Notes: generated by a model from the sequence alone, not told the origin. Shown: positions 15,622 to 25,056, counted from the stretch's first letter. The stretch is 50,195 bases of DNA from DASUFP01 sp036274495 (GCA_036274495.1 DASUFP010000017.1:1-50195), one strand, 5' to 3'. Numbers and translations: made by a program.

Positions 15622-18234
15622 CTACTGCTTATTTCCCACACTCAAAAACTGTTCCAAGGCAATGGCATCCTTGATTTTAACTTCACGTGCCTTACTGCCT
15701 TCAAACTGTCCTATAATGCCAGCCGCTTCAAGCTGATCGATAATGCGTCCGGCTCTGTTATATCCCAGTTTTAGCCGGCGTTGCAAAAGGGAAGCGGAAC
15801 CCTGCTGATGCTGTACAACCATGCGTGCGGCATCTTCAAATAAGGGATCCCGTTCCGATGCATCGTAATCACCGGCACTGCTGCCTTCCTCACCAACGTA
15901 TTCAGGCAGCTGGAAAGCCTCCGGATAACCCCTCTGACTTCCGATGTATTCTGTTATCTGGTCAACTTCCGGTGTGTCAACAAATGCACATTGTAAGCGA
16001 ATCAGATCCGCCCCGGTAGCGAAGAGCATGTCACCACGTCCGATTAACTGATCAGCACCGCCTGTATCTAAAATAGTTCTTGAATCAATTTTTGATGTAA
16101 CCCTGAAAGCAAGTCTTGCCGGGAAGTTGGCCTTAATGGTACCTGTAATAATGTTTACGGAGGGGCGCTGTGTGGCAATAATCAAATGAATGCCGATTGC
16201 TCTGGCAAGCTGAGCGAGACGGGCAATAGGAGTTTCAACTTCTTTGCCTGCAGTCATTATCAGGTCAGCAAACTCATCAATTACAAGCACGATAAATGGT
16301 AGAAAACGGTGACCGTTTTTAGGATTCAACCTCCGGTTAACAAACTTCACATTGTATTCGCGGATATTTCTTACTTGTGCATCCTTGAGTAATTCATACC
16401 GCTGATCCATTTCAATGCAAAGTGAGTTGAGAGTGTTTATCACCTTACGGGTATCTGTAATAATTGCGTCCTCATCACCGGGTAGTTTAGCAAGAAAATG
16501 ACGTTCTATGGTTTTAAAAAGTGTAAGTTCAACCTTCTTGGGATCAACCAATACAAACTTTACCTGTGACGGATGTTTTTTGTACAACAACGACACCAGT
16601 ACAGCATTCAATCCAACCGATTTACCTTGTCCGGTAGCACCGGCCATCAGCAGGTGAGGCATTTTAGCAAGATCAGTAATAAATACTTCGTTCGAAATGG
16701 TCTTGCCCAACGCGACCGGTAGGTCATATTCGGTATTTTGAAATTTCTCGGATGCAATTACTGAACGCATCGACACCACCTCGGGATATTGATTGGGTAC
16801 TTCAATACCAATTGTTCCCTTGCCGGGAATAGGGGCGATGATACGAATACCAAGTGCCGACAAGCTCAAAGCGATGTCGTCCTCAAGATTTTTAATTTTT
16901 GATATTCTGATTCCTGCCTGTGGAATGATTTCAAATAACGTAACGGTCGGGCCAACGGTTGCTTTAATTTTATCGATGGCAATGTTATAATGCCCCAGCG
17001 TTTCAACAATTTTATTTTTATTCGCCTCCAGCTCGGCAATCAGTTCCTCACGGCTGTGCTGATTTCGAACACTGGAATGATTTTCAAGAAGGTCTAAAGT
17101 GGGAAACTGATAGGAGGAGAGGTCAAGAGTCGGATCATATTCCCCCAACACTTCAACCGAGCCCGGCTCAAATGATGCTTCATTTTCAGCATCGCTGTCT
17201 GATAATAACTGTTCAATAGCGAGTGGGATACCGTCATCATTACCATCATCTTCGGGAAGATCAACTGACAGAACAGGGTCTGAAGTCAGTTCGGTAGAAG
17301 CAACTGGAACCGGTACTTTTTGATCCCCCAGACTGAATTCTATTTCGTCTTCGTTTGTTGAGTCCGTTTGATCTCTTTCAGATGCGAGATCTTCGTTACC
17401 CAGTTCCAGCACCAATGAGCCGCGGGTTTTTTCTGACGCATCGCTATCGGTGGTAACTACGTTTTCTTTTATATGATTTCCCGATTGTTCGCCGGCTAAT
17501 TCTGCAAGCGCCAAATCAACATCTCCCGATTCCGGGCGACCGGTAAATGCTGTTTTGAAATTAAAGTTGAATACGGATACCAAAAATCCGATCAAAGTGA
17601 ATCCTAAAAACAAGCCGGTGCCCACACTTCCCAGAAAGCTGTGCAGCCATGTGTTCATTTCAAAGCCGAATCCTCCTGCGAGAAAAAGTAAGTTGCCGGT
17701 ATTACCAAGCGCATAGGCCAATGATGCAGATAAAAACAGGAATCCAAACACGGAGTATTTCAATACCTTGTTCATAGGTAACAGATAAGAGCCGAAGAGA
17801 ATGCGAAACCCGCTCAGAAAGGATATCAATACGAGGCTGAATGCGGAAATTCCAAACCACTGGTTGATGAACCGGTCTGCAGAAATCGCACCGATTTTAC
17901 CAAACCAATTGTCAACCTTAACATCCGGGCGCATTAAAAGATCAAATAACGATCCGGTAACCTTATCGTGATCGGCCTTCCAGGTGAAGAAAAAAGAGGT
18001 AAAGGATACCAGCAGTAACAGTGATACCAGTATCAGAAACAACCCGCTTATTTTATGAAACTTTTCATTGTTGAGTAAATTACGAAGCAGGTCAAGTTTC
18101 CTTGCAATAGCCGAGGGTTCGGGACTACTTTTTCGGCCTGTGGTTTTCTCCCTGGTCTTTGTTTTTTTTGAAGCGGATTTCTCCGTCTGTTCTTCAATTA
18201 CTTCTTCTTTGAACCGGTTTCCTTTTGGAGCCAT
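15622..18234 (-). CDS. ftsK: DNA translocase FtsK
   Basis: 870 residues, a normal length for the short Bacteroidota form. A Lys-rich N-terminus is followed by about four membrane segments (residues 60-230, e.g. ISGLFLILVSLLLLVSF). An acidic, low-complexity linker (about 230-390) comes next, then the motor. Walker A is GATGQGKS near residue 530, Walker B is IVLVIDEFADL, and IATQRPSVNIITG follows. The C-terminal winged-helix gamma domain (SASLLQRRLKLGYNRAGRIIDQLEAAGIIG) recognises orientation sequences on DNA. It pumps chromosomal DNA through the division septum and helps XerCD resolve dimers. lolA follows in the same direction. Confidence 0.96.
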   Translation of the reverse strand: MAPKGNRFKEEVIEEQTEKSASKKTKTREKTTGRKSSPEPSAIARKLDLLRNLLNNEKFHKISGLFLILVSLLLLVSFTSFFFTWKADHDKVTGSLFDLLMRPDVKVDNWFGKIGAISADRFINQWFGISAFSLVLISFLSGFRILFGSYLLPMNKVLKYSVFGFLFLSASLAYALGNTGNLLFLAGGFGFEMNTWLHSFLGSVGTGLFLGFTLIGFLVSVFNFNFKTAFTGRPESGDVDLALAELAGEQSGNHIKENVVTTDSDASEKTRGSLVLELGNEDLASERDQTDSTNEDEIEFSLGDQKVPVPVASTELTSDPVLSVDLPEDDGNDDGIPLAIEQLLSDSDAENEASFEPGSVEVLGEYDPTLDLSSYQFPTLDLLENHSSVRNQHSREELIAELEANKNKIVETLGHYNIAIDKIKATVGPTVTLFEIIPQAGIRISKIKNLEDDIALSLSALGIRIIAPIPGKGTIGIEVPNQYPEVVSMRSVIASEKFQNTEYDLPVALGKTISNEVFITDLAKMPHLLMAGATGQGKSVGLNAVLVSLLYKKHPSQVKFVLVDPKKVELTLFKTIERHFLAKLPGDEDAIITDTRKVINTLNSLCIEMDQRYELLKDAQVRNIREYNVKFVNRRLNPKNGHRFLPFIVLVIDEFADLIMTAGKEVETPIARLAQLARAIGIHLIIATQRPSVNIITGTIKANFPARLAFRVTSKIDSRTILDTGGADQLIGRGDMLFATGADLIRLQCAFVDTPEVDQITEYIGSQRGYPEAFQLPEYVGEEGSSAGDYDASERDPLFEDAARMVVQHQQGSASLLQRRLKLGYNRAGRIIDQLEAAGIIGQFEGSKAREVKIKDAIALEQFLSVGNKQ

Positions 18235-18577
18235 GTGCAGTGCGGATGGAAATGTCTGAATTTGGATTAATCGGTAAATATAAAAATCGGGATACCTGTA
18301 ATGGATTTCCCCCGTCTTATTAAATCAACAGTCGCATGTGGATAATAAAAACCGCTTGAAATCCGCTCCAATGTTCCGGCTAAAAGCAGGTTGAGTTACG
18401 ATGTGACCCTGTTATATGTATCTAATAATCAACAGTATATATAATTTTGGCAATCTTTTTTTTCCGGTTGCATTTCATGGTTTATAAACGCCGGGCAGTA
18501 AATAATATTACCGGTCACCCTTTCAAACAGATTTATTTTTTAACTTGGCAAATCGAACTATCAACCTGAATTGTACT
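18235..18577. other. Divergent intergenic region between ftsK and a T9SS cargo gene
   Basis: 343 bases with no convincing gene. TAATTTTG at 18442-18449 fits the Bacteroidota -7 consensus on the plus strand but no TTTG stands 19 nt before it. It would give a leader of about 120 nt for the gene at 18578. I found no matching element for ftsK on the minus strand. Confidence 0.4.
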
Positions 18578-21259
18578 ATGAAACGGATTATTAAACGCTC
18601 CATTCTTCTATCAAAAAACAAGTTTTTCGGGAGCTTTGCAGCTCTATTACTCTTAACAGCCTCTTCAGGCCTGGTATTGGCACAATGCCCGCCACCCGTT
18701 ATAACCCCCTCCGGACCTACTGATCTGTGCAGCGGCCAATCGGTTACACTTACATCATCGGCAGGAGTCTCCTACCTCTGGTCCAACGGTGCGACCACTC
18801 AGGCTATTGTTGCTTCTGCAGCGGGTTCTTATGTTGTAACTGTTGACGATGGTGCAGGCTGCATTGTGCCGTCAGATCCAACTGTTGTCACCAAATTTGC
18901 GAATATCCCGCAGCGTCCCTCAACTATTGTGGGCCCTTCAAAGGTTTGTCCCGGAGAAACCTGGCGCTACACCATCAATAAAGCCAAACGTGCCGCTTAT
19001 TACACCTGGACCTTACCCACCGGCGCCACTTCCGGAGGTCTCAGCGTGGTGAACACAACCGATACTATCATTGATATCGACTTTGACGTTAACTTCCTTG
19101 GTGCAGTAACGATGAGTGTTATAGCGAATAACGGCTGTGGCGTAAGTGCTGTTCGTAACAAATCGCTCTACCGCAGAAATCCGGTTAAACCAACAGTTAT
19201 CAACTCACCCGACTTTACCTGTCCGGGCGGGAGCTATTCCTTCTCTGTTCCGTTTGATCCCGGCTCTGATACCTATACCTGGACGTATCCTTCCGGCGCC
19301 TCTATCAGCGGACAAGGAAACGACACGGTTATGATTACATTTCCGGCCGGTTATGTGAGTGGTTCTGTAATAGTGGTTGCCGAAAACGGATGTGGAACCA
19401 GCAATCCTAAAGTGAAAGTTTCACCCGCCTATGCTGCAAACCCTGATTCTATCTACGGACCCACTTCCGGTTTGTGCGGAACAACTCAGATTTATACTGT
19501 AAATCCTGTTGTGGGAGCTACTTCCTATACCTGGACCGCTCCCGTTGGCAGTAATGTAAGTTCAGGTCAGGGAACAACCTCTGCAGGCATTACATTTAAC
19601 GGATCGCTGGCTAACGCATATGTTAAAGTTGCATCAGTGAATGTGTGCGGATCTAAAAACAACAGAAAATTATTGGTAAAAGGTGGCGTCTCCATCAGCT
19701 CGCAACCTGCTGACGTTGATCCTTGCCGGTTTACCCAGGCAACATTGGTTATCGGTGTTCCGGGATCCGGAATTTCTTTCCAGTGGGTAAAGGATGGTGT
19801 TAACCTTGTAAATGGCGGCAATATTTCCGGAGCCGATAATGATACGCTTACTATTCTTTCAGCCGATGCCGCTGATGCGGGTTATTACTACTGTATTGTA
19901 AGCAACAGCTGCTCCAGCCCGCTGAACTCAGATTCGGCACAGGTAACCATCAATGATCCTATCGGTACTCCTCCGGGTGCAATTTCAGGTATTGACGTGG
20001 CTTGTGCAGGAACTTTAGGACAGGCATTTTCAATTGCTCCCGTTGCGGGCGCCACATCTTATCTGTGGACTCCTTATCATGGAGCTACCATTGCCTCAGG
20101 TCAGGGCACAACAGCTATAACAGTTGACTTTGGTCCGAGTACCTTTAGCGGTTACTACATTGACGTGCGTGCCGTAAATGGTTGCGGTGTTTCCGATTCA
20201 ACAAGAAAATGGGTGCGCAGAACTGTTTCGGTACCTGATTTCAATACCGTTCCAACGGTTGCCTGTGCAGGTCAGACAGGGGTGGTATATGCCATTGATA
20301 CCGTACCCGGTGCTCTTTCTTACAACTGGGCAGTATCGGGCGGTAATATTGTTTCCGGACAAGGTTCAACATCTATTGTTGTTGATTTCGATCCCGGATT
20401 TACAACCGGTACGGTATGTGTTTCAGCAACCAATCAGTGTGTAACAACGGCCGACAGATGTGAAAATATTATTTCCACTCCTGCAACTCCGGGATCGATA
20501 CAAGGTCCGGGAAACAATGTTTGTAACAGTACCCAAGCCTATACCATAAATCCGGTGGCAGGAGCAACCGGGTACACATGGACAGTTGGTACAGGTGCAT
20601 CCATCAATTCAGGACAGGGTTCTGCTTCTATCTCTGTAAACTTTGGACCGGGATATGTAACTGATACGGTTCGCGTATCCGCAACCAACGGCTGCGGAAC
20701 AAGTCCCGAAAAGGTGAAACAGGTAAACGCTTTCCCTGCTAAAATACCTTCTATCCTGGGTAACGCGGGTCCTTGTGCCAACAGTACAGGAAACGCCTAT
20801 TCAGTTAACCCAGTTACCGGTGCCACCTCTTATTCCTGGAGTATGTTCCCGGGCGCTATTTTGGCAGGTGGACAGGGTACAAGTGCAATAACAGTTGATT
20901 TTGGTCCTAATGATGGTATCATCAGTGTGGCTCCCGTTAATGGTTGTGGAGCGGGTTATAATACCAATCTCAGAATCACTTTTACCTGCCGGATAGCAGG
21001 TACTTCGCAAATAATATCCGTTGGTCTGTTCCCCAATCCGGCTACCGATCAATTGTTTGTTCAGCAGCCTGCTGATGAAACAGTGAGCAGGATATCGATT
21101 ACGGATATGACCGGTAAAACAGTTTACGTTCTTGAACATCCTGTTGCCGGCTCCGACGGAATTTTTAACCTCGACATCAACTCCCTTACCCCGGGCATGT
21201 ATCTTATAGAACTGAATACCGGCGGCAATAAATTTAATTCACGATTTGTTAAAGAATGA
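18578..21259 (+). CDS. T9SS type A sorted surface protein with Ig and PKD-like repeats
   Basis: 893 residues from the ATG at 18578, chosen because a basic start and hydrophobic signal peptide follow directly (MKRIIKRS...LLLLTASSGLVLAQ). The frame is open to a TTG at 18545, which I consider too early. The mature chain begins with an Ig-like unit (SVTLTSSAGVSYLWSNGATTQ). About seven PKD-like repeats follow, each with GPxxxC..., A.SYxW..P.GA.I.SGQG.....V.F, and NGCG. One classic Ig repeat (FQWVKDGVNLVNGG...DAGYYYCIVSNSC) interrupts them. The C-terminus (VGLFPNPATDQLFVQ ... ITDMTGKTVY ... GMYLIEL) is a type A T9SS sorting domain. Expected to be secreted to the cell surface. The ligand is unknown. 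Confidence 0.9.
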   Translation: MKRIIKRSILLSKNKFFGSFAALLLLTASSGLVLAQCPPPVITPSGPTDLCSGQSVTLTSSAGVSYLWSNGATTQAIVASAAGSYVVTVDDGAGCIVPSDPTVVTKFANIPQRPSTIVGPSKVCPGETWRYTINKAKRAAYYTWTLPTGATSGGLSVVNTTDTIIDIDFDVNFLGAVTMSVIANNGCGVSAVRNKSLYRRNPVKPTVINSPDFTCPGGSYSFSVPFDPGSDTYTWTYPSGASISGQGNDTVMITFPAGYVSGSVIVVAENGCGTSNPKVKVSPAYAANPDSIYGPTSGLCGTTQIYTVNPVVGATSYTWTAPVGSNVSSGQGTTSAGITFNGSLANAYVKVASVNVCGSKNNRKLLVKGGVSISSQPADVDPCRFTQATLVIGVPGSGISFQWVKDGVNLVNGGNISGADNDTLTILSADAADAGYYYCIVSNSCSSPLNSDSAQVTINDPIGTPPGAISGIDVACAGTLGQAFSIAPVAGATSYLWTPYHGATIASGQGTTAITVDFGPSTFSGYYIDVRAVNGCGVSDSTRKWVRRTVSVPDFNTVPTVACAGQTGVVYAIDTVPGALSYNWAVSGGNIVSGQGSTSIVVDFDPGFTTGTVCVSATNQCVTTADRCENIISTPATPGSIQGPGNNVCNSTQAYTINPVAGATGYTWTVGTGASINSGQGSASISVNFGPGYVTDTVRVSATNGCGTSPEKVKQVNAFPAKIPSILGNAGPCANSTGNAYSVNPVTGATSYSWSMFPGAILAGGQGTSAITVDFGPNDGIISVAPVNGCGAGYNTNLRITFTCRIAGTSQIISVGLFPNPATDQLFVQQPADETVSRISITDMTGKTVYVLEHPVAGSDGIFNLDINSLTPGMYLIELNTGGNKFNSRFVKE

Positions 21260-21276
21260 TTTTGGTAATGTACTCA

Positions 21277-21310
21277 ATGAAAAAAGGGCCAATGAAGGCC
21301 CTTTTTTCAT
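21277..21310. terminator. Bidirectional rho-independent terminator
   Basis: A perfect 14-bp inverted repeat, ATGAAAAAAGGGCC (21277-21290) and GGCCCTTTTTTCAT (21297-21310), around a 6-nt loop, with A and T tracts on both sides. It lies between the convergent gene ends at 21259 (plus) and 21327 (minus) and can end transcription from both. Confidence 0.93.
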
Positions 21311-21326
21311 ATTGGTATATTTTGGT

Positions 21327-22322
21327 TTAACCGATTTTGCAAACCAGCTCCGCAAGCCGTGATGAGTATCCCATTTCGTTGTCGTACCATCCTACCACTT
21401 TCACCATACGTCCAAGTACCGATGTGAGTTGTGCATCAAAAATACAGGAGTGGGTATTCCCGACAATGTCAATTGAAACAATCGGGTCTTCTGTATATTC
21501 CAGGATTCCTTTCATGGATCCTTCAGCATATTTTTTGAAAGCGCTGTTCAGTTCTTCCACCGTAACCTCTTTTTTTACCGTGCAGGTAATATCAGTCAGC
21601 GAACCGTCGGGCACAGGTACACGAATACCTGCACCGCCACACTTGCCTTTAAGATGCGGAAAAACTTCTGTTACTGCCTTCGCTGCTCCGGTAGTAGTGG
21701 GTATTATGGAGCAGGCTGCTGCACGTGCCCTTCTTAAATCTTTATGAGGTCCGTCATGAAGATTCTGATCACCGGTATAGGCGTGCACTGTCGTAATATA
21801 AGCGTTTTCAATGCCCCATAAAGTATCAATAATTTTGATCATCGGAGCAACATTATTGGTGGTGCAGGATGCATTGGACAAAATGGTATCTTCTGCCGAA
21901 AGCTGGTCATCATTTACACCAAGTACAATTGTTTTAACATTGTCTTTTGCAGGGGCAGATATAATCACCTTTCGGGCTCCCGCGGTAAGATGTTTACCTG
22001 CATCTTCCGATCGTGTAAAGCGACCGGTTGATTCGAGTACAACATCTATCTGCAATTGTTTCCAGGGAAGCAGCAAAGGATCTTTTTCCGCCGTTACCTG
22101 AATACGATTTCCGTTAATGGTGATACTGCCTGGATCACTGGAAACAGTTCCTTTGAATTTCCCGTGTATGGAATCATACCGAAACAGATGTGCAAGTGTT
22201 TTGCTGTCGGTAAGATCATTTACCGCCACAACTTCAATTGATTCCTGCTCCAGAAATTTTCTAAGTGCTATCCGGCCTATCCGGCCAAAACCATTTATTG
22301 CAACTCTGATCTTCTTTTTCAT
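21327..22322 (-). CDS. gap: Glyceraldehyde-3-phosphate dehydrogenase, type I
   Basis: 331 residues, standard length. NAD-binding motif INGFGRIGR at residues 9-17. Asp36 in VAVNDLTD suggests NAD rather than NADP preference. Catalytic Cys153 in SNASCTTN and His180 in TTVHAYTGDQ. The C-terminal WYDNEMGYSSRL is conserved. It catalyses the oxidative phosphorylation step of glycolysis and its reverse. It lies 43 nt downstream of lipA on the same strand and ends at the shared terminator. Confidence 0.97.
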   Translation of the reverse strand: MKKKIRVAINGFGRIGRIALRKFLEQESIEVVAVNDLTDSKTLAHLFRYDSIHGKFKGTVSSDPGSITINGNRIQVTAEKDPLLLPWKQLQIDVVLESTGRFTRSEDAGKHLTAGARKVIISAPAKDNVKTIVLGVNDDQLSAEDTILSNASCTTNNVAPMIKIIDTLWGIENAYITTVHAYTGDQNLHDGPHKDLRRARAAACSIIPTTTGAAKAVTEVFPHLKGKCGGAGIRVPVPDGSLTDITCTVKKEVTVEELNSAFKKYAEGSMKGILEYTEDPIVSIDIVGNTHSCIFDAQLTSVLGRMVKVVGWYDNEMGYSSRLAELVCKIG

Positions 22323-22365
22323 ACCTCTGGTTAATCTGAATTAATAAATGAAAAGAAAGGCCGAA

Positions 22366-23238
22366 TCAAAAAATGTGCTTTTCAGCATGATACGATGAAC
22401 GGACTAGTGGTCCGCTTTCAACATACCTGAACCCCATTTTCAATCCTTCTTCCTTATAAAAAGCAAACTGGTCGGGGTGAATAAATGCTGCAACGGGCAA
22501 ATGTTTTGGAGTAGGTTGCAGATATTGACCCAGAGTAAGAATGTCCACATTTACATTTCTGAGATCATTCATTGTTTCGAGCACTTCTTCAACTGTTTCT
22601 CCCAACCCCAACATTACTCCTGATTTTGAATGAACACCACCCTCATCAATCCGCTTCAGCACCTCTAGACTTCTGTCGTATTTGGCCTGTATGCGCACCT
22701 GTTTGGTAAGCCGTCTCACTGTTTCAAGGTTATGAGAGATCACCTCAGGCTTTTCTGCAATTACCAGCTCCAGATTGGGCCAGATACCCTGAAAATCGGG
22801 GATCAATGTTTCCATTGTTGTGCCCGGACATGCGGCACGGATTTTACGAATGGTTTCAACCCATATTCCCGCACCGCCATCGGCAAGATCGTCACGGTCA
22901 ACAGAAGTAATCACACAATGTTTCACACGCATCAGCCGAACCGATTCAGCTACGCGGTCAGGCTCTTGTTTATCAACAGCGGAAGGCCGGCCGGTGGCAA
23001 CTGCACAAAATCCGCATGAACGGGTACACACATTGCCGAGAATCATAAATGTGGCTGTTCCTGCACCCCAGCATTCTCCCATATTAGGACAGTTTCCGCT
23101 TTCGCAGATGGTATGCAGCTTGTTCTCGGTTACCAGTCCCCGAACCTTACGGAATTCCTCACCCATGGGTAATTTAACCCTCAGCCAGGATGGTTTTCGT
23201 ATCTTATTTTCTGTTGTTTCCGGAACTGACTCAGACAT
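22366..23238 (-). CDS. lipA: Lipoyl synthase
   Basis: 290-residue radical SAM enzyme. The auxiliary cluster cysteines are Cys45, Cys50 and Cys56 (CX4CX5C). The radical SAM cluster is Cys71, Cys75 and Cys78 (CTRSCGFC). The C-terminal RSSYHAE is the conserved Ser-containing motif of the auxiliary cluster. It inserts sulphur at C6 and C8 of protein-bound octanoyl groups on 2-oxoacid dehydrogenases and the glycine cleavage H protein. It sits between the upstream barrel gene (30 nt) and gap (43 nt), all on the minus strand. No lipB is in the window. Confidence 0.97.
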   Translation of the reverse strand: MSESVPETTENKIRKPSWLRVKLPMGEEFRKVRGLVTENKLHTICESGNCPNMGECWGAGTATFMILGNVCTRSCGFCAVATGRPSAVDKQEPDRVAESVRLMRVKHCVITSVDRDDLADGGAGIWVETIRKIRAACPGTTMETLIPDFQGIWPNLELVIAEKPEVISHNLETVRRLTKQVRIQAKYDRSLEVLKRIDEGGVHSKSGVMLGLGETVEEVLETMNDLRNVNVDILTLGQYLQPTPKHLPVAAFIHPDQFAFYKEEGLKMGFRYVESGPLVRSSYHAEKHIF

Positions 23239-23268
23239 AGTAGGAGTGAAAAGTTTTAAAAAACAAAA

Positions 23269-24027
23269 TTACCATTTTTTACCGTAAAGGATGTTGATGT
23301 AAAAATTGAAATAAACCTGACTGTTTTCAGCGAAAGCCATAATCGGGACTTTTTTCCCATACGCATCAACCGTTATACCGGCTTCGAGCATTTTAACACT
23401 TTGAAAATTCGATCCGTATTCGAAACTGAGACCCAGTTTCCCGAAAAACCCCGGATAAGGTTTCATTTCTCCCAATCCATTGGTAAACGAGGCTCTGCCA
23501 TAAATATCATCTACAAAATGTTTCTCCGGATCGTATTTCTCCACCACCAGGTAGCTGTCACCAACCGAATTTGTTTTCACAATATTCAGGTAAATGGGTT
23601 TTGCAAGTCCGAGTGATAATCCCCCTGTATAGTTTAACCTGACCTCCACACCATTTTTTTCAGCTTTGTTAAATAATACCTGTTGTTGACCAATTGCAAA
23701 CCGCACAGCCGTAAGCGTATTAAGTTTCCCGTAAAAGAATGATTTGGCATTGTCGTAATAGGGATTAACCGATTTGACTTCTTTGGGGTGTTTGATATTA
23801 ACAACCTCTAATTCGAACATCCGCTTTTTGTTTACTGTCAGATTTTTCCCGCGTCTGAAATCAAATCCCCATCCTGCAGAATGAATATTGAGACCTAATA
23901 CCCATTCGTTTTTAAGGAGCGGGGGTTTCTCTTCAACATATTCATTCGGGTTTAGCTGACCGGCTGCAGGTAAGGCGTAAAGCATTACAAAACAGCACAC
24001 TACAAAAAAAACCGGCCTCTTCAGCAT
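23269..24027 (-). CDS. Uncharacterised outer-membrane beta-barrel-like protein
   Basis: 252 residues with a clear signal peptide (FFVVCCFVMLYALPAAGQ). The mature part has alternating strands: LGLNIHSAGWGFDFRRGKNL, LTAVRFAIGQQQVLF, GVEVRLNYTGGLSLGLAKP, FFGKLGLSFEYGS and QVYFNFYINILYGKKW at the end. These suggest an outer-membrane barrel. I do not recognise the family. It is the first gene of a minus-strand run with lipA and gap. CAAATTTA at 24033-24040 reads TAAATTTG on the minus strand, a -7-like element very close to the ATG. Confidence 0.7.
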   Translation of the reverse strand: MLKRPVFFVVCCFVMLYALPAAGQLNPNEYVEEKPPLLKNEWVLGLNIHSAGWGFDFRRGKNLTVNKKRMFELEVVNIKHPKEVKSVNPYYDNAKSFFYGKLNTLTAVRFAIGQQQVLFNKAEKNGVEVRLNYTGGLSLGLAKPIYLNIVKTNSVGDSYLVVEKYDPEKHFVDDIYGRASFTNGLGEMKPYPGFFGKLGLSFEYGSNFQSVKMLEAGITVDAYGKKVPIMAFAENSQVYFNFYINILYGKKW

Positions 24028-24076
24028 GGTAACAAATTTACGAAATTAATAGATACCTCCCGGTACGCTAATTTCT

Positions 24077-24084
24077 TACTTTTG
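24077..24084 (+). promoter_or_regulatory. Candidate -7 element of the OsmC-family gene
   Basis: TACTTTTG matches TAnnTTTG and ends only 5 nt before the ATG at 24090. If used, transcription would begin at or next to the start codon, giving a leaderless message. No good -33 TTTG is visible at 19 nt. Confidence 0.35.
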
Positions 24085-24089
24085 GACAT

Positions 24090-24509
24090 ATGACAACAGT
24101 ATCAACCGTTTATTCAGGCGACCTGAGAACACTTGCAACACATGTTCGCTCGGGACAACAAATTATTACGGATGCTCCATTGGATAACAACGGAAAGGGT
24201 GAAGCGTTTTCACCTTCCGATCTTATGTCGGCATCTTTAGGGAGTTGTATGTTAACAATTATGGGTATTGCAGCTCGAACCCATCAGTTTTCAATTGAGG
24301 GCACTACATTGGATATTGCAAAAGTAATGGCATCTAACCCTCGTAGAGTCAGCGAGATACGTGTGAGGTTTTATATGCCGCCGGGACATTTTAATGAGAA
24401 GCAGCGATCGATACTTGATCTTGCTGCAAGGACTTGCCCCGTTGCGCTCAGTCTGCATCCCGATCTGAAACAAACGGTAACATTCCAGTATCCGGATGAC
24501 GAGCGTTAA
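24090..24509 (+). CDS. OsmC family peroxiredoxin-like protein
   Basis: 139 residues. The two family cysteines are present: Cys53 in SASLGSCML and Cys116 in AARTCPVAL. OsmC/Ohr proteins reduce organic hydroperoxides with these thiols. This one looks like the OsmC (YhfA-like) branch rather than Ohr. No signal peptide, so cytoplasmic. It is divergent from the minus-strand barrel gene and stands alone. The natural reductant is not evident. Confidence 0.88.
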   Translation: MTTVSTVYSGDLRTLATHVRSGQQIITDAPLDNNGKGEAFSPSDLMSASLGSCMLTIMGIAARTHQFSIEGTTLDIAKVMASNPRRVSEIRVRFYMPPGHFNEKQRSILDLAARTCPVALSLHPDLKQTVTFQYPDDER

Positions 24510-24870
24510 CCTGCTTTTTACCCACAGGCCATCTGAAGAGGTATAATCAGAACTTGAAGCGGAAATAATTGTTCTTTTGAAGCTGTTGCAAAACAAAACC
24601 AAATAGAAGGGCAGCAGCCCATTATCTGCACTTCAGCCTCAGCGAACCAGCTAATAGGCAGGAGTACGGGCCATCAATCAGAAAGTTAGCAGTAACCGGG
24701 CAGCTGCCTTTTAACCGGGTTGTCAGTTGCACACTGAATAGCGGATATACCTGTTTTCACAGGAGTTGTATTTTAGCCAAAGCACTGTGTGGGATCTTTC
24801 GGGGCATCAAAAAGCCATACAACTGAACCAGGGCCGGAAGACAAGAAAATCAGCGTCGCCGATGGAAAAT
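24510..24870. other. Intergenic stretch without visible genes
   Basis: About 360 bases between the OsmC gene and the terminator of the small lipoprotein gene. No open frame here looks like a protein, and I see no tRNA fold, repeat or strong promoter. Confidence 0.5.
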
Positions 24871-24902
24871 AAAAAATCCGCCCGTTTTTCTGATGGGCGG
24901 AT
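24871..24902 (-). terminator. Rho-independent terminator of the small lipoprotein gene
   Basis: ATCCGCCC (24876-24883) and GGGCGGAT (24895-24902) form an 8-bp stem with an 11-nt loop. On the minus strand the second arm runs into a T-tract (A6 on the plus strand at 24871-24876). It lies 25 nt past the stop of the minus-strand gene ending at 24928. Confidence 0.8.
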
Positions 24903-24927
24903 GTTAGGAGCGTATCTGTTATGCTGA

Positions 24928-25056
24928 TCAGGATAATTTCCCGGAATGTGCTTTTGGGGTCATTTTGCCGTAAGCAGGGCATTTTTCCCGTGACTTACAG
25001 GAGCTGATTAAACCAATAGAAGCTACGGCAATCAAGAGGATGAAGAATTTTTTCAT
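24928..25056 (-). CDS. Very small lipoprotein (42 residues)
   Basis: MKKFFILLIAVASIGLISSC is a textbook lipoprotein signal peptide, with the lipid-attachment Cys at residue 20. Only 22 further residues follow (KSREKCPAYGKMTPKAHSGK...), with a second Cys in CPAYGK. The frame stays open upstream to 25254, but the start at 25056 is chosen because the signal sequence begins there. A dedicated terminator follows the gene. Divergent from ung. Small lipoproteins with a CPAY-type tail occur in Bacteroidota, but I know of no function. Confidence 0.75.
   Translation of the reverse strand: MKKFFILLIAVASIGLISSCKSREKCPAYGKMTPKAHSGKLS

Noticed and set aside
18545..18577. TTG start for the T9SS type A protein
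   Set aside because: It would put 11 extra residues before a well-formed signal peptide that begins at the ATG at 18578.
22732..23287. Plus-strand open frames of 95 and 155 residues opposite lipA
   Set aside because: They mirror the highly conserved lipA gene on the other strand and show no domain, signal peptide or codon pattern of their own.
24773..24982. 69-residue minus-strand frame overlapping the small lipoprotein terminator
   Set aside because: It crosses the lipoprotein gene and its terminator, and the translation has no recognisable feature.
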